DNA of 64,000 nt from CF-118 sp035689345. Its GTDB lineage: Bacteria; Chloroflexota; Dormibacteria; Dormibacterales; Dormibacteraceae. Location of the stretch: the NCBI GenBank assembly GCA_035689345.1, contig DASSLR010000013.1, forward strand, positions 41,863 to 105,862, given 5' to 3'. The position numbers were made by a program, and so were the translations under genes. Under the pieces are notes generated by a model. It saw only the letters and a program-made list of their open reading frames with translations. It was not told where the DNA came from and made no database searches. Below, piece after piece: positions 52,021-61,445 of the stretch (the first letter of the stretch is position 1; every line of letters begins with the position of its first letter).

Positions 52021-53055
52021 CTACGGGATGTCTGCCGGAGGAGTCAGCTGGCCGGCCTTGATGGCCGCCTGGACCCTGTCCAGCTCAGCCTGGATGTCTG
52101 CCGGCAAGCTGATGTTGTCGAGCGAGTAGCCGGCTCCATCGTTGGCGATGGAGAAGGTCAGCGCTCCACCCGAGAACTGGCCGTTGACGACGTTCTTGAT
52201 CGCGGTGTATGTCGCCTGGTCGACCTTCTTCAGGGCGCTCGCGATGACCGAGGCGTCAGCGTCCTTCTGGTCGGCGTCCACGCCGATGCTGTAGACCTTG
52301 GCCGCGCCGGCCGCCTGCAGGACACCGAGCCCGCAGCCACCGGCAACCTGGAAGAGGACCTCTGACTTCTGGCCGATCTGGCTCTGCGCCACCGACTTGC
52401 ACTTCGCAGGGTCGGTGAAGTCGTTGGAGTAACCCACCAGCACCTTGATGCCGGGGTCTTCCATCGTGGCGGCCCACTTGTAGCCGGCGATGTAGTGATT
52501 GACCGGCGGGATGCTCACCCCGCCGACCGCGCTGATCACGCCGGTGTTCTGCGGCGCCTTCTTGTCCTTCTCGAGCATGCCCGCGATGACGCCGACCATG
52601 GCGCCCGCGTCCTGCTCTTTGAAGTACAGCGACTGGACGTTCGAATGCTGCAGGTCCTTGCCGCTGGCGTCGGTGCCGGCGCCGTCGATGATCGCGAAGT
52701 GGACGTTCGGGAACTGGCCCGACACCGTGCCGACGGCCTGCTGCATGAGGAAGCCGACGCCGATGACGAGGTCGTAGCTCTTGGAGGCGTAGTTCGTCAG
52801 GTTGGGCACGTAGTCGTCACCGGTCTTGGACTCGGTGACGTCGCCTTTCACGTTGAAGTCCGCGATGGCCTTCTGCAAGCCCACATAGGCGAGGTGGTTG
52901 AAGCTCTTGTCGTTCAGGCCGCCGATGTCGGTGACCAGACCGATCTTTACCTGCTTGGTCGATCCGCCCCCCGAGGACGATGTGCTGCCACATGCAGCCA
53001 CCACCATGAGGACGGCGCCCACCAGGGCCAGAAACCGAAGCTGCGAACGACCCAT
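52021..53055 (-). CDS. bmpA: BMP-family nucleoside-binding lipoprotein
   Basis: A 344-residue basic-membrane-protein (Bmp/PnrA) substrate-binding lipoprotein. The signal ends at the lipobox VVAAC (Cys22), then a Ser/Gly linker and the domain with VTDIGGLNDKSFNHLAYVGLQ, a hallmark of purine-nucleoside receptors. It delivers nucleosides to the two permeases and ATPase encoded downstream. The ATG at 53055 has GGGGG about 9 nt upstream; the in-frame ATG 11 codons earlier has none. Confidence 0.93.
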   Translation of the reverse strand: MGRSQLRFLALVGAVLMVVAACGSTSSSGGGSTKQVKIGLVTDIGGLNDKSFNHLAYVGLQKAIADFNVKGDVTESKTGDDYVPNLTNYASKSYDLVIGVGFLMQQAVGTVSGQFPNVHFAIIDGAGTDASGKDLQHSNVQSLYFKEQDAGAMVGVIAGMLEKDKKAPQNTGVISAVGGVSIPPVNHYIAGYKWAATMEDPGIKVLVGYSNDFTDPAKCKSVAQSQIGQKSEVLFQVAGGCGLGVLQAAGAAKVYSIGVDADQKDADASVIASALKKVDQATYTAIKNVVNGQFSGGALTFSIANDGAGYSLDNISLPADIQAELDRVQAAIKAGQLTPPADIP

Positions 53056-53107
53056 ATTCCGTGCCCCCTTCAAAGAGCTGAATGCCAATGAGAGCGGGCC
53101 GGAATAC

Positions 53108-53863
53108 CTACGTTTTCCGGTCCGGCCGAGATTGTAGCTTGTGCCGGACGGCCCGGCGAGGGCGCCCGTCCAGGGTGCCGAGCAGCGGGCCCAGGTCGGT
53201 GATCTTCTCGAGCCGGAACCAGCCGTCTTTCGGGAGCGAATGCTCTTCGACGTGCTCGTGATGCCAGGTCAGGTGATAGGGGACGTGGACGGCGCGGGCA
53301 CCTAGCTCGACCACGGGGACGACATCGGAACGAAGCGAGTTGCCGACCATGACGAACTCGCCGGCGGCGATGCCGCGGCGGCTCAGCACCCTGCGGTAGG
53401 CGTCGACGTTCTTGTCGCTGAGGATCTCGACGCCCGCGAAATGCTCGGCCAGGCCTGACCGCGCGAGCTTGCTCTCCTGGTCGAACAGATCGCCTTTGGT
53501 GATCAGCAGCACCTCGTGCTTGCGGCTGACGTCGAGCAGCGTCTCGCGCACGCCGTCGAGCAACTCGGTCGGCTCGCGCAGCATGCGCTTGCCCCAGTCG
53601 AGGATGACCTTCAGGTCGGCCGCGGGGATCCTGCCGTCGGTGACGTCGAGGGCCGTCTCGATCATCGAGAGCGTGAAGCTCTTGATGCCGTATCCGTAAA
53701 GGCTCAGGTTGGACATCTCCGTCTCGAACAGGCGCGCGTCTACGTCCGCCTGCGGGGCGTGGCCGCGCAGCAAATCGCGGAGTGCCGCCTGCGTGAAGTT
53801 GAAGTGGGTCTCGTTGTGCCACAGCGTGTCGTCCCCGTCGAACGCCACGACCTTGATGGGCAT
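53108..53863 (-). CDS. HAD-family hydrolase
   Basis: A 251-residue haloacid-dehalogenase-type phosphatase. Motif I FDGDDTLWHNE, motif II LLITKGD, motif III Lys in VDAYRR and motif IV MVGNSLRSDV are present, with a helical cap between I and II. Probably dephosphorylates a small metabolite; the position upstream of the nucleoside importer hints at a nucleotide or sugar phosphate (inference). The ATG is 7 nt after a TAGAGT hexamer. Confidence 0.88.
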   Translation of the reverse strand: MPIKVVAFDGDDTLWHNETHFNFTQAALRDLLRGHAPQADVDARLFETEMSNLSLYGYGIKSFTLSMIETALDVTDGRIPAADLKVILDWGKRMLREPTELLDGVRETLLDVSRKHEVLLITKGDLFDQESKLARSGLAEHFAGVEILSDKNVDAYRRVLSRRGIAAGEFVMVGNSLRSDVVPVVELGARAVHVPYHLTWHHEHVEEHSLPKDGWFRLEKITDLGPLLGTLDGRPRRAVRHKLQSRPDRKT

Positions 53864-53870
53864 GACCAGA

Positions 53871-53876
53871 ACTCTA
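53871..53876 (-). promoter_or_regulatory. -10-like element of the HAD gene (leaderless start)
   Basis: TAGAGT ends 7 nt before the ATG and includes the stop codon of the upstream aldo/keto reductase gene. The same TAGAGTTCT string with the same 7-nt spacing precedes the cytidylate-kinase-like gene. Confidence 0.45.
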
Positions 53877-54821
53877 GGAGGTGAGGCGGTCGATCTCCGC
53901 GAGCTCGGACGCGCCGAACTCGAGCCTGTCCAGGGCCCCGAGGTTCTCGTCGAGCTGCTTCACCGAGCTCACGCCGATGATCGCCGAGGTCATTCGCCTG
54001 TCGCGCAGCACCCACGCCAGAGCCATCTGCGCCAGGGACTGGCCACGCTCGCGCGCGATGTTGCGCAGCGCCGAAACCTTTTCGAGGTTCTGTTTGACGG
54101 TCTCCTCGTTGAGTGAGTAGCCCTGCGTCGCGCGCGACCCGGCCGGCACGCCGCCCGCGTATCGGTCAGTCAGCTGCCCCTGGGCCAGGGGCGAGAACGC
54201 GATGCAGCCGGCGCCCTCTTCTTCGAGGACATCCAGGAGCTGCGGCTCGATCCAGCGGTTGAGCATCGAGTAGACCGGCTGATGGATCAAGAGCGGCACC
54301 CCCATCGCGCGCAGTATTCGCGCCGCCTCACGCGTGCGGTCGGGCTGGTACTGCGAGATGCCCACATACAGCGCCTTGCCCTGATGGACCGCGCTTGCGA
54401 GCGCGCCCATCGTTTCTTCGAGCGGCGTCTCGGGGTCGGGCCGGTGGTGATAGAAGATGTCGACGTAGTCGAGGCCCATGCGTGCCAGGCTCTGGTCGAG
54501 GCTCGCGAGCAGATACTTGCGCGAACCCCAGTCGCCGTAAGGGCCCGGCCACATGTCCCATCCGGCCTTGGAGGAGATGACGAGCTCGTCGCGATGGCCC
54601 GCGAGCTCGGTGCGCAGCATGCTTCCGAAGTTGGTCTCGGCCGAGCCGTACGGCGGGCCGTAGTTGTTGGCCAGGTCGAAGTGCGTGACGCCCAGCTCGA
54701 AGGCGCGGCGGATGATGGCGCGGTTCTCGTCGGTCGGCTGGTCGCCGCCGAACCGCTGCCACAGGCCGACGGAAAGCGCCGGCAGAAGGAGCCCGCTGCG
54801 CCCGCTCCGGCGATAGATCAT
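53874..54821 (-). CDS. Aldo/keto reductase (YghZ-like)
   Basis: A 315-residue NADPH-dependent AKR. The tetrad is visible: Asp and Tyr in FDLANNYGPPYGSAE, Lys in ISSKAGWDMW, His in DIFYHHRPD. The length and the MIYRRSGRSGLLLPALSVGLWQRFG start match the YghZ/L-glyceraldehyde-3-phosphate reductase group. It might reduce triose or aldehyde products linked to sugar-phosphate turnover. Divergent from the pseudo-cyclase regulator; the HAD gene follows at 10 bp. Confidence 0.9.
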   Translation of the reverse strand: MIYRRSGRSGLLLPALSVGLWQRFGGDQPTDENRAIIRRAFELGVTHFDLANNYGPPYGSAETNFGSMLRTELAGHRDELVISSKAGWDMWPGPYGDWGSRKYLLASLDQSLARMGLDYVDIFYHHRPDPETPLEETMGALASAVHQGKALYVGISQYQPDRTREAARILRAMGVPLLIHQPVYSMLNRWIEPQLLDVLEEEGAGCIAFSPLAQGQLTDRYAGGVPAGSRATQGYSLNEETVKQNLEKVSALRNIARERGQSLAQMALAWVLRDRRMTSAIIGVSSVKQLDENLGALDRLEFGASELAEIDRLTS

Positions 54822-54867
54822 CGGAGGAGATTATCGGGCGGGCTCGACCTAGACTGACACGAGCGAA

Positions 54868-56430
54868 ATGTTCACGGGGGCCAAGTACGCGCGCAGCGGC
54901 GACGTCAACATCGCCTACCAGGTAGTAGGCGACGGTCCAATCGACCTGGTGCTCGTGCTTGGTTGGGTCTCCCATCTGGCTTACGTCTGGGAGCTGCCCG
55001 CGCTGGCCGCGTTCCTCAAACGCCTCGCCTCGTTCTCGCGCCTGATCCTGTTCGACAAGCGCGGTTGTGGGATGTCCGACCGCGTCCACCCGCTGCCCAC
55101 TCTCGAACAGCGGATGGACGACGTGCGCGCGGTGATGGACGCGGCCGGCTCGAAGCGTGCCGCGGTGATGGGCATCTCCGAGGGCGGCGTCATGTCTTGC
55201 CTCTTCGCCGCCACCTATCCCGAGCGCTGCGCGGCGATCATCATCAACGGCAGCTATCCCTCGGCTTTGCGCCGCCCCGGTTACCCCTGGGGCGACGATC
55301 CCGACGAGTTCGAGCAATCCATCAAGACCCTGCCCGACAGGTACGGCAGATTCGCCCGCATGGATCGGTACGCACCAAGTCAGGTCGACAATCCCGAAGT
55401 CGCTGCCTGGTGGATGACGTTCATGCAGATGAGCGCGAGCCCCGGAGATGCGACCGACCTGGCACGCATGAACGAGCTGATCGACATTCGTGATGTTCTC
55501 CCGGCAATCCGCGTGCCGACGCTGATCATCCATGCGACCCGTGACAGCGTGGCGCCGATCGAAGCAGGCCGTTATTTCGCCAAGCACATCCCCGGCGCCA
55601 AATACCTGGAGCTGGATTCAGCCGACCACTGGCTTTACTTCGGTGACGCGGATGTTGCCCTCGGGGAGATAGAGGAGTTCCTGACGGGCGCCCGCACGGT
55701 GGCTGCGCCGGCGACGATGCTCGCCACGGTCATGTGCACGAACGTGACTCAGGCAGGTGCGCACGCCGTGTGGATGGGCGACAAGGGATGGAACCAGCTC
55801 GTCGAACGCCACCACCAGGTCGTGCGTAAGGAGCTCGCGCGCTATTCCGGCCGCGAGATCGTCGCCACCGAGAACGGCGTGACAGCCGTCTTCGACGGCA
55901 CCGCACGCGCTATCCGATGCGCTATCGACATCCGCGATCAACTGCTTCAGCTGGGCTTGCGTATACGGGCCGGCGTGCACGCGGGCGAATGCCAGGTCGG
56001 CGGCGGCAAACCCCGCGGTGTGGCGCTCAGCGTCGCGTCCGGGGTGATGAACGCGGCCAGGCCCGGTGAGGTCCTCGTGTCGGGCACGGTCAAGGACCTG
56101 GTCGTCGGCTCGGGACTCGAGTTCGCCGATCGCGGCGTGCGTGACTTTGCGGGCGTGCCTGGACAGTGGAGCATTTTCGCCGCCGGCCCAGAGTCAGTCA
56201 CGGTGGCCCCGGCGCAGCCGGACGGATCGCCCGCGGTTGCGCTCAGCAGGCGCGAGCGGGAGGTCGCTGGTCTGCTGGCCGGTGGCATGAGCAACCGCGA
56301 GATCGCGACGCGGCTCTATCTGTCCGAACGCACTGTCGACAACCACGTGCACCACATCCTCGACAAGCTCGGATTCGATTCGCGGGTGCAGGTCGCCACC
56401 TGGCTCGCGAAAAATGAGCACAGGAACTGA
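54868..56430 (+). CDS. Alpha/beta hydrolase / pseudo-cyclase / LuxR HTH fusion regulator
   Basis: A 520-residue three-part protein. Residues 1-275 are an alpha/beta hydrolase with a complete triad (Ser104 in GISEGG, Asp226, His254). Residues ~283-440 are a class III cyclase homology domain in which both metal-binding aspartates are Asn (Asn292 in CTNV, Asn336 in TENG), so it should not make cyclic nucleotides. Residues 457-520 are a LuxR HTH (LSRREREVAGLL, SERTVDNHVHHIL). Probably a transcription factor with a hydrolase-type ligand sensor. It is monocistronic and divergent from the reductase. Confidence 0.85.
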   Translation: MFTGAKYARSGDVNIAYQVVGDGPIDLVLVLGWVSHLAYVWELPALAAFLKRLASFSRLILFDKRGCGMSDRVHPLPTLEQRMDDVRAVMDAAGSKRAAVMGISEGGVMSCLFAATYPERCAAIIINGSYPSALRRPGYPWGDDPDEFEQSIKTLPDRYGRFARMDRYAPSQVDNPEVAAWWMTFMQMSASPGDATDLARMNELIDIRDVLPAIRVPTLIIHATRDSVAPIEAGRYFAKHIPGAKYLELDSADHWLYFGDADVALGEIEEFLTGARTVAAPATMLATVMCTNVTQAGAHAVWMGDKGWNQLVERHHQVVRKELARYSGREIVATENGVTAVFDGTARAIRCAIDIRDQLLQLGLRIRAGVHAGECQVGGGKPRGVALSVASGVMNAARPGEVLVSGTVKDLVVGSGLEFADRGVRDFAGVPGQWSIFAAGPESVTVAPAQPDGSPAVALSRREREVAGLLAGGMSNREIATRLYLSERTVDNHVHHILDKLGFDSRVQVATWLAKNEHRN

Positions 56431-56512
56431 GCACCGCCTGAGCCTTCTCCCCGATGTGCGGGATTCGGCCCGCCAATAGCTTCATGCGCATCAATCGCAT
56501 GGAGGTCTGTCG

Positions 56513-56785
56513 ATGGCGAGGTTCATGGTCGAGCGTACGTTTCCGGAGGGGCTCGAGATCCCGATGACGGATCAGGGGTCGCAGGCGTGCCTGTCGGTCG
56601 TCGGCACCAATGCCGAGCTCGGGGTCACGTGGGTGCATTCATACGTGACGGAGGATCACAAGAAGACCTTCTGCATCTACGACGCGCCAAGCCCTGAGGC
56701 GATCCGCAAGGCGGCGAAGCTCAACCAGCTGCCGGCGGACAGGATCACCCCGGTGCGGGTCCTCGACCCGTACTTCTACAAGTGA
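56513..56785 (+). CDS. DUF4242 domain protein
   Basis: A 90-residue ferredoxin-like-fold protein of the DUF4242 (SCO4226-type, nickel-binding) family: FMVERTFPEGL, then VTWVHSYVTEDHKKTFCIYDAPSPEAIRKAA, and RITPVRVLDP at the end. GGAGG lies 7 nt before the ATG. The next gene overlaps its stop by 4 bp, so they are cotranslated. Role unknown. Confidence 0.85.
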   Translation: MARFMVERTFPEGLEIPMTDQGSQACLSVVGTNAELGVTWVHSYVTEDHKKTFCIYDAPSPEAIRKAAKLNQLPADRITPVRVLDPYFYK

Positions 56786-57390
56786 GACGGGCATTGTTCG
56801 CGGCCGCCGGCGCGGTGCTCGTACTCCTCGTCCCGACGAGCGCGGCCGCTGACACTCTGCCCAGTGGCGAGCGGATGCTCGGCAACGCGGCGATCGAGCC
56901 CGCGTACGACGACGCCACCGGAACGATCGTCTACCTGCTGACGCCGAACAGGCTGGCGCCGCTCAACCCGACGCAGCCGATCAACAACGTCAACTCCCAC
57001 GCGGTCGCACCGCTGTATCTGATCGTCTACCCGCCGGGCACGCCCGGAACGTTCAACTGCATGGGCGCTCCCGGCAACTGCCCCGACCACGGCGGCGTCA
57101 TCGCGACTGTCGCGACGTCGGTCATGCCTAGCGTCTACGGAACCCAGCCGGCGGCCGTTCCAGGCCACGACCACCTGGTCGGCATGCCGCACACGGGTGA
57201 CTTCAACGTGCCCTGGCACGTGTATGTGGAGCTGTTCACCACCCAGGCGGCCGTGTCGCACATCACCACGCTCTCGGGTCTCCAGGCCGCCTGGGCGTCG
57301 GGCGCGCTTGTCGAGCTGGACACCGGCATCACCTTTGCCTGCGCGGTCGTGTCGCGAGGGGCATACCTGGCCGGGAAGCCGGCCGTGTGA
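56782..57390 (+). CDS. Secreted protein of unknown function
   Basis: A 202-residue protein with a clean signal peptide (RRALFAAAGAVLVLLVPTSAAA, cleavage about residue 23). The mature protein has a Cys pair (FNCMGAPGNCPDHGG), several histidines (PGHDHLVGMPHTGDF and WHVYVELF) and is rich in Pro and Thr. No family is recognised; the His/Cys content could mean metal binding. The GTG overlaps the DUF4242 stop (GTGA). Confidence 0.75.
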   Translation: MRRALFAAAGAVLVLLVPTSAAADTLPSGERMLGNAAIEPAYDDATGTIVYLLTPNRLAPLNPTQPINNVNSHAVAPLYLIVYPPGTPGTFNCMGAPGNCPDHGGVIATVATSVMPSVYGTQPAAVPGHDHLVGMPHTGDFNVPWHVYVELFTTQAAVSHITTLSGLQAAWASGALVELDTGITFACAVVSRGAYLAGKPAV

Positions 57391-57401
57391 TCGACGACTC
57401 A

Positions 57402-57427
57402 GCCGGGAGGGCGGAAGCTCTCCCGGC
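57402..57427. terminator. Strong hairpin between convergent genes
   Basis: An 11-bp stem GCCGGGAGGGC/GCTCTCCCGGC (one G-T pair) with a GGAA tetraloop lies in the 52-bp gap between the secreted-protein gene and the convergent esterase gene. No T tract in either direction. Likely a bidirectional terminator or mRNA 3' protector. Confidence 0.6.
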
Positions 57428-57442
57428 GCCCGGATCTTGGCC

Positions 57443-58372
57443 TCAACGGCTCTGCTGAGCGAAGAAATCCAGGATCAGCTGCGTCGCGCTGACGCTTGTG
57501 TTGGTTGGGCCCAGCACCTTCTGGGCCACGGGCTGGGCGCCGGGCCAGGTGTGCCCGCCACCGATCAGCGAATAGAGTTCGGTCGCCTTGGCGCAGCCTG
57601 AATAGCTGGATCGCTGTACGTCGGCTGCGACGTTCGTCGTGGTCGCGACGCCAGAACACTGGTTGCGCTCAGCCCATCCGGCGAGCGCGTCCGTCGCCTT
57701 GGGCACGATACCTCCGCCCTGCTGATCTGAGCCGCCGAAAACACGGCCACCGTTGTACGGGACGATGCCATCAGCCGTGCCGTTGAAGCCGGTCACAGGC
57801 AGCGGCGGCTGATTCGCGCAGGTCGCGTAGGCGTTGATGCCGGCCACCATCGCGACCGCCGCAAAGTCGGCGGCGCGCATGCAACCCAGCTCACCGGCGA
57901 AAGAGGCGCCGTTGGATATTCCCGCGACGTACACCCGGTGCGGATCGATGCAGTAGCTCGACTGCAGGCTCTGCAGCAGGTCATCGATGAAATGCACGTC
58001 GTCCGGTCCGGGCAGCGTGGCGATCGTCCAGGTGGGGACGGCGCCGGACGCCTGCGGCGTGACGCCGATCCAGCCCCGCTGGGCCGCCCTCTCGGCCAGG
58101 TGGGAATAAGCAACCTCTTCCTTTGCCCTCTCGCCAAGGCCAGGAAAGTCGAAGACGAGCGGCGCCGGTGCGCTGTCAGTCGCCGGCAACGTGAGCAGGT
58201 AGGTGCGCTTTTTACCGCTCGACGTGATGGTGTGCTCTGTCGTGCCGGCCGTGATCCGGACGCCACTGCCGCAACTGGCGGCCGTGCCAGGGGACGACTG
58301 GCCGGTCGATGGGCTCTTGCACGCCGTCAGCACGACGGCCGCCAGCATGAGGGCGGCGGCGGCGGGCCTCAT
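57443..58372 (-). CDS. LpqC / PHB-depolymerase-type esterase lipoprotein
   Basis: A 309-residue exported esterase. A lipobox VLTAC (Cys18) is followed by a Ser/Thr-rich linker and an alpha/beta hydrolase domain with nucleophile Ser153 in AGISNGAS, the FNGTADGIVPYNGG acid region and GGGHTWPG histidine, as in LpqC/feruloyl-esterase/poly(3-hydroxybutyrate) depolymerase proteins. Several Cys pairs probably form disulfides. The ATG at 58372 is chosen; the longer frame upstream is a shadow. Polymer or ester substrate undetermined. Confidence 0.87.
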   Translation of the reverse strand: MRPAAAALMLAAVVLTACKSPSTGQSSPGTAASCGSGVRITAGTTEHTITSSGKKRTYLLTLPATDSAPAPLVFDFPGLGERAKEEVAYSHLAERAAQRGWIGVTPQASGAVPTWTIATLPGPDDVHFIDDLLQSLQSSYCIDPHRVYVAGISNGASFAGELGCMRAADFAAVAMVAGINAYATCANQPPLPVTGFNGTADGIVPYNGGRVFGGSDQQGGGIVPKATDALAGWAERNQCSGVATTTNVAADVQRSSYSGCAKATELYSLIGGGHTWPGAQPVAQKVLGPTNTSVSATQLILDFFAQQSR

Positions 58373-58386
58373 CACGGGTCGGGCGG

Positions 58387-58656
58387 TTATGCGGGGTGTT
58401 GTGGTTGTTCCAGTAGCTCGGCGATCGAACCTTCGAACTTCGCCAGGCGCTTGTGGACCTCGATCACCTCGTCCGAGCTCACGGGCTGGAGAGGGTCGAC
58501 GTCGCTCTGATGGACGGTCCACTCCACGCCGCACTCGCACCTGTGAAACAGGTAGCGATCACCGTGCGAGCGGTAGATGTAGACGGACGCGTCTCTGAGC
58601 CGGCGGCCGCACGCGCACTTGGTCTTCTTCTCTGGTTCTGACTTCGACGGTTGCAA
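58387..58656 (-). CDS. Small CxC..CxC zinc-binding protein
   Basis: An 89-residue protein with a knuckle pair, CACGRR and, about 25 residues later, HRCECG, typical of a small zinc ribbon, then an acidic helix (SSDEVIEVHKRLAKFEGSIAELLE). TTG at 58656 is taken as start because GAGGAA is 8 nt upstream. Probably a regulatory or nucleic-acid-binding protein; no named family. Confidence 0.65.
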   Translation of the reverse strand: MQPSKSEPEKKTKCACGRRLRDASVYIYRSHGDRYLFHRCECGVEWTVHQSDVDPLQPVSSDEVIEVHKRLAKFEGSIAELLEQPQHPA

Positions 58657-58731
58657 TGACGTATTCCTCGACTCGTATAACGAACCAGAAGCGATTTTCG
58701 CTGCAGTGTACGCCCGCGCACCCAATTTGTA

Positions 58732-58756
58732 ACCCCTCAAATGTATGTAAAGGGGT
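58732..58756 (-). terminator. Weak hairpin downstream of the 69-residue protein gene
   Basis: ACCCCT/AGGGGT stems (6 bp) with a 13-nt AT-rich loop lie 6 nt after the stop of the minus-strand gene at 58762. No clear T run. It may be a terminator or part of the promoter region of the next gene. Confidence 0.3.
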
Positions 58757-58761
58757 AGGAG

Positions 58762-58971
58762 CTATTGTGCGGTGTTCAGTGCGGCCAGCAGCCCGGGCAG
58801 GTCGCGCAGGCGCTCGGTGCGAAACGCGTGCTCCAGCGTCTGGTACTGGGAGAGCACGTCCACGAACCCTTCGCCGGTGTCGTAGCCGTGGCGCTTGAGG
58901 GCTTCGCGTCCCCGGTCGCCGAGGCCGGCGATGACGTCGCGGATCTTGCTGTCGGGGCCGAAGTCAGGCAT
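58762..58971 (-). CDS. Small helical protein
   Basis: A 69-residue, mostly helical protein (IRDVIAGLGDRGREALKRHGYDTGEGF, then RDLPGLLAALN). The pattern is faintly like DUF1858 or a helix-hairpin-helix module but has no cysteines. The ATG overlaps the upstream hypothetical gene by 8 bp. Function unknown. Confidence 0.6.
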   Translation of the reverse strand: MPDFGPDSKIRDVIAGLGDRGREALKRHGYDTGEGFVDVLSQYQTLEHAFRTERLRDLPGLLAALNTAQ

Positions 58972-59269
58972 GCGCGGGCGCCGGCGGAGGCGGTGGCGGT
59001 TCGGCGGCCTTCATCACCACGCGGTGGCCGTGCCAGCGCTCCGGGATTCCGGCGGGCTGGTCGCCTTGATAGGTCAGCTCCAGGCACCACGCGCCGTCGA
59101 TCACGACGGGCGCGACGGCCAGCTTGCTCTTGACGCCCTTCGCCTGGAGGTACTGGACCAGCGCCACGCCGTAGATGACGAGGGCGCCGGGCAGGTTGTT
59201 CGTGTTGATGCGCCCGCCCTCGCTGGAGCCGTCGACGCCGGATGTGCGCGAACCGAGCGATCTCGTCAC
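58964..59269 (-). CDS. Hypothetical protein with Pro-rich tail
   Basis: A 101-residue protein. Residues 20-85 look folded (NNLPGALVIYGVALVQYLQAKG, then VVIDGAWCLELTYQG) and the C-terminus is a proline run followed by PAHA. No family recognised. It lies 23 bp after the cytidylate-kinase-like gene and overlaps the next gene, so it is in the same operon. The GTG start is the first in frame. Confidence 0.6.
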   Translation of the reverse strand: MTRSLGSRTSGVDGSSEGGRINTNNLPGALVIYGVALVQYLQAKGVKSKLAVAPVVIDGAWCLELTYQGDQPAGIPERWHGHRVVMKAAEPPPPPPAPAHA

Positions 59270-59292
59270 TGTCAGTTACCTGAGCGTCTAAG

Positions 59293-59940
59293 TTAGCGGG
59301 TCCGCCCTTTCAGGGCGGCGAGGATCGCCTCCACCGTGGCGTCGTAGCCGAGCCGGCCGGTGTCGAGCACGAGGTCGTAATGGCCCGGCAGATCCCATGT
59401 GTGTCCGTAGACCTGACGGATGTAGGCGCGCCGGTTCTCGTCGGTGTGCTTGATCCGGCGCCGCGCCTCGTCTTCGCCGACGTGCAGGCGTTCCACGATC
59501 ACCTTGACGCGGTCGGCTTCGCTCGCCCGCAGGAACACGTGCAGCGCGCCGGGCAGGTCGTGCAGCACGTAGGCGCCGCCACGGCCGACGATGACGACAT
59601 TGCCGGAACGAGCGGCCTCCTTGATGACCTGCTGCGTGTACTCCAGCACCGCGCGCCGCGGGTCGCTCTGCGGGTCGGTGTACGGCGGCGTCCACGTGGG
59701 CGACTCGGCCGTCACGGCGTGCTCGGGGCTGGCCGCCGCCAGCGCGATCAGGAGGCGCTGGAGGAAAGAACCCGGGTGCTCGTCCGCCGCCTCGACCTCT
59801 TCTTTGGGTAGCTCGAGCCTGTGCGCGACCTCGTCGATCAGCTCCGGGCCGAGCAGGTCGGCGTGCAGGCGGTCGGCGAGCATCTTGCCCACGCTGTCGC
59901 CCCCGGCCCCGAAGTGGCGCGCGATCGTGACGACCGGCAC
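59293..59940 (-). CDS. Cytidylate-kinase-like family protein
   Basis: A 215-residue P-loop kinase of the Cytidylate_kin2 type. The N-terminal TIARHFGAGGDSVGKMLADRL is the family's modified P-loop, followed by ELIDEVAHRL, the VIVGRGGAYVL strand and a DENRRAYI LID-like segment. Members are related to Cmk, but substrate has seldom been shown. GTG start lies 7 nt behind TAGAGT. It heads an operon with two hypothetical genes. Confidence 0.87.
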   Translation of the reverse strand: MPVVTIARHFGAGGDSVGKMLADRLHADLLGPELIDEVAHRLELPKEEVEAADEHPGSFLQRLLIALAAASPEHAVTAESPTWTPPYTDPQSDPRRAVLEYTQQVIKEAARSGNVVIVGRGGAYVLHDLPGALHVFLRASEADRVKVIVERLHVGEDEARRRIKHTDENRRAYIRQVYGHTWDLPGHYDLVLDTGRLGYDATVEAILAALKGRTR

Positions 59941-59947
59941 GCCAAGA

Positions 59948-59953
59948 ACTCTA
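59948..59953 (-). promoter_or_regulatory. -10-like element of the cytidylate-kinase-like gene
   Basis: TAGAGT ends exactly 7 nt before the GTG, with no ribosome site between, matching the spacing seen for arsR, hpt and the HAD gene. Leaderless transcription is likely. Confidence 0.45.
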
Positions 59954-59955
59954 AG

Positions 59956-59992
59956 CCCTCACCCTAACCCTCTCCCGCAAGCGGGAGAGGGG
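59956..59992 (-). repeat. REP-like element copy 2 (rpoD 3' end)
   Basis: Perfect 11-bp stem CCCTCTCCCGC/GCGGGAGAGGG with a 2-nt loop (59968-59991), followed on the minus strand by TTAGGGTGAGGG. It is the second copy of the element at 44387-44419. Lying just after the rpoD stop, it could also terminate rpoD transcription. Confidence 0.75.
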
Positions 59993-59997
59993 ACCTG

Positions 59998-61365
<1,368 letters not shown>

Positions 61366-61445
61366 CAGCTCGTCTTCGAGCTTGTGCTCGGGCTTCTCCT
61401 GCGCCTTGCTCGGCGCCCTGTTACCTGTCTTGGTCGCGACCTTGG

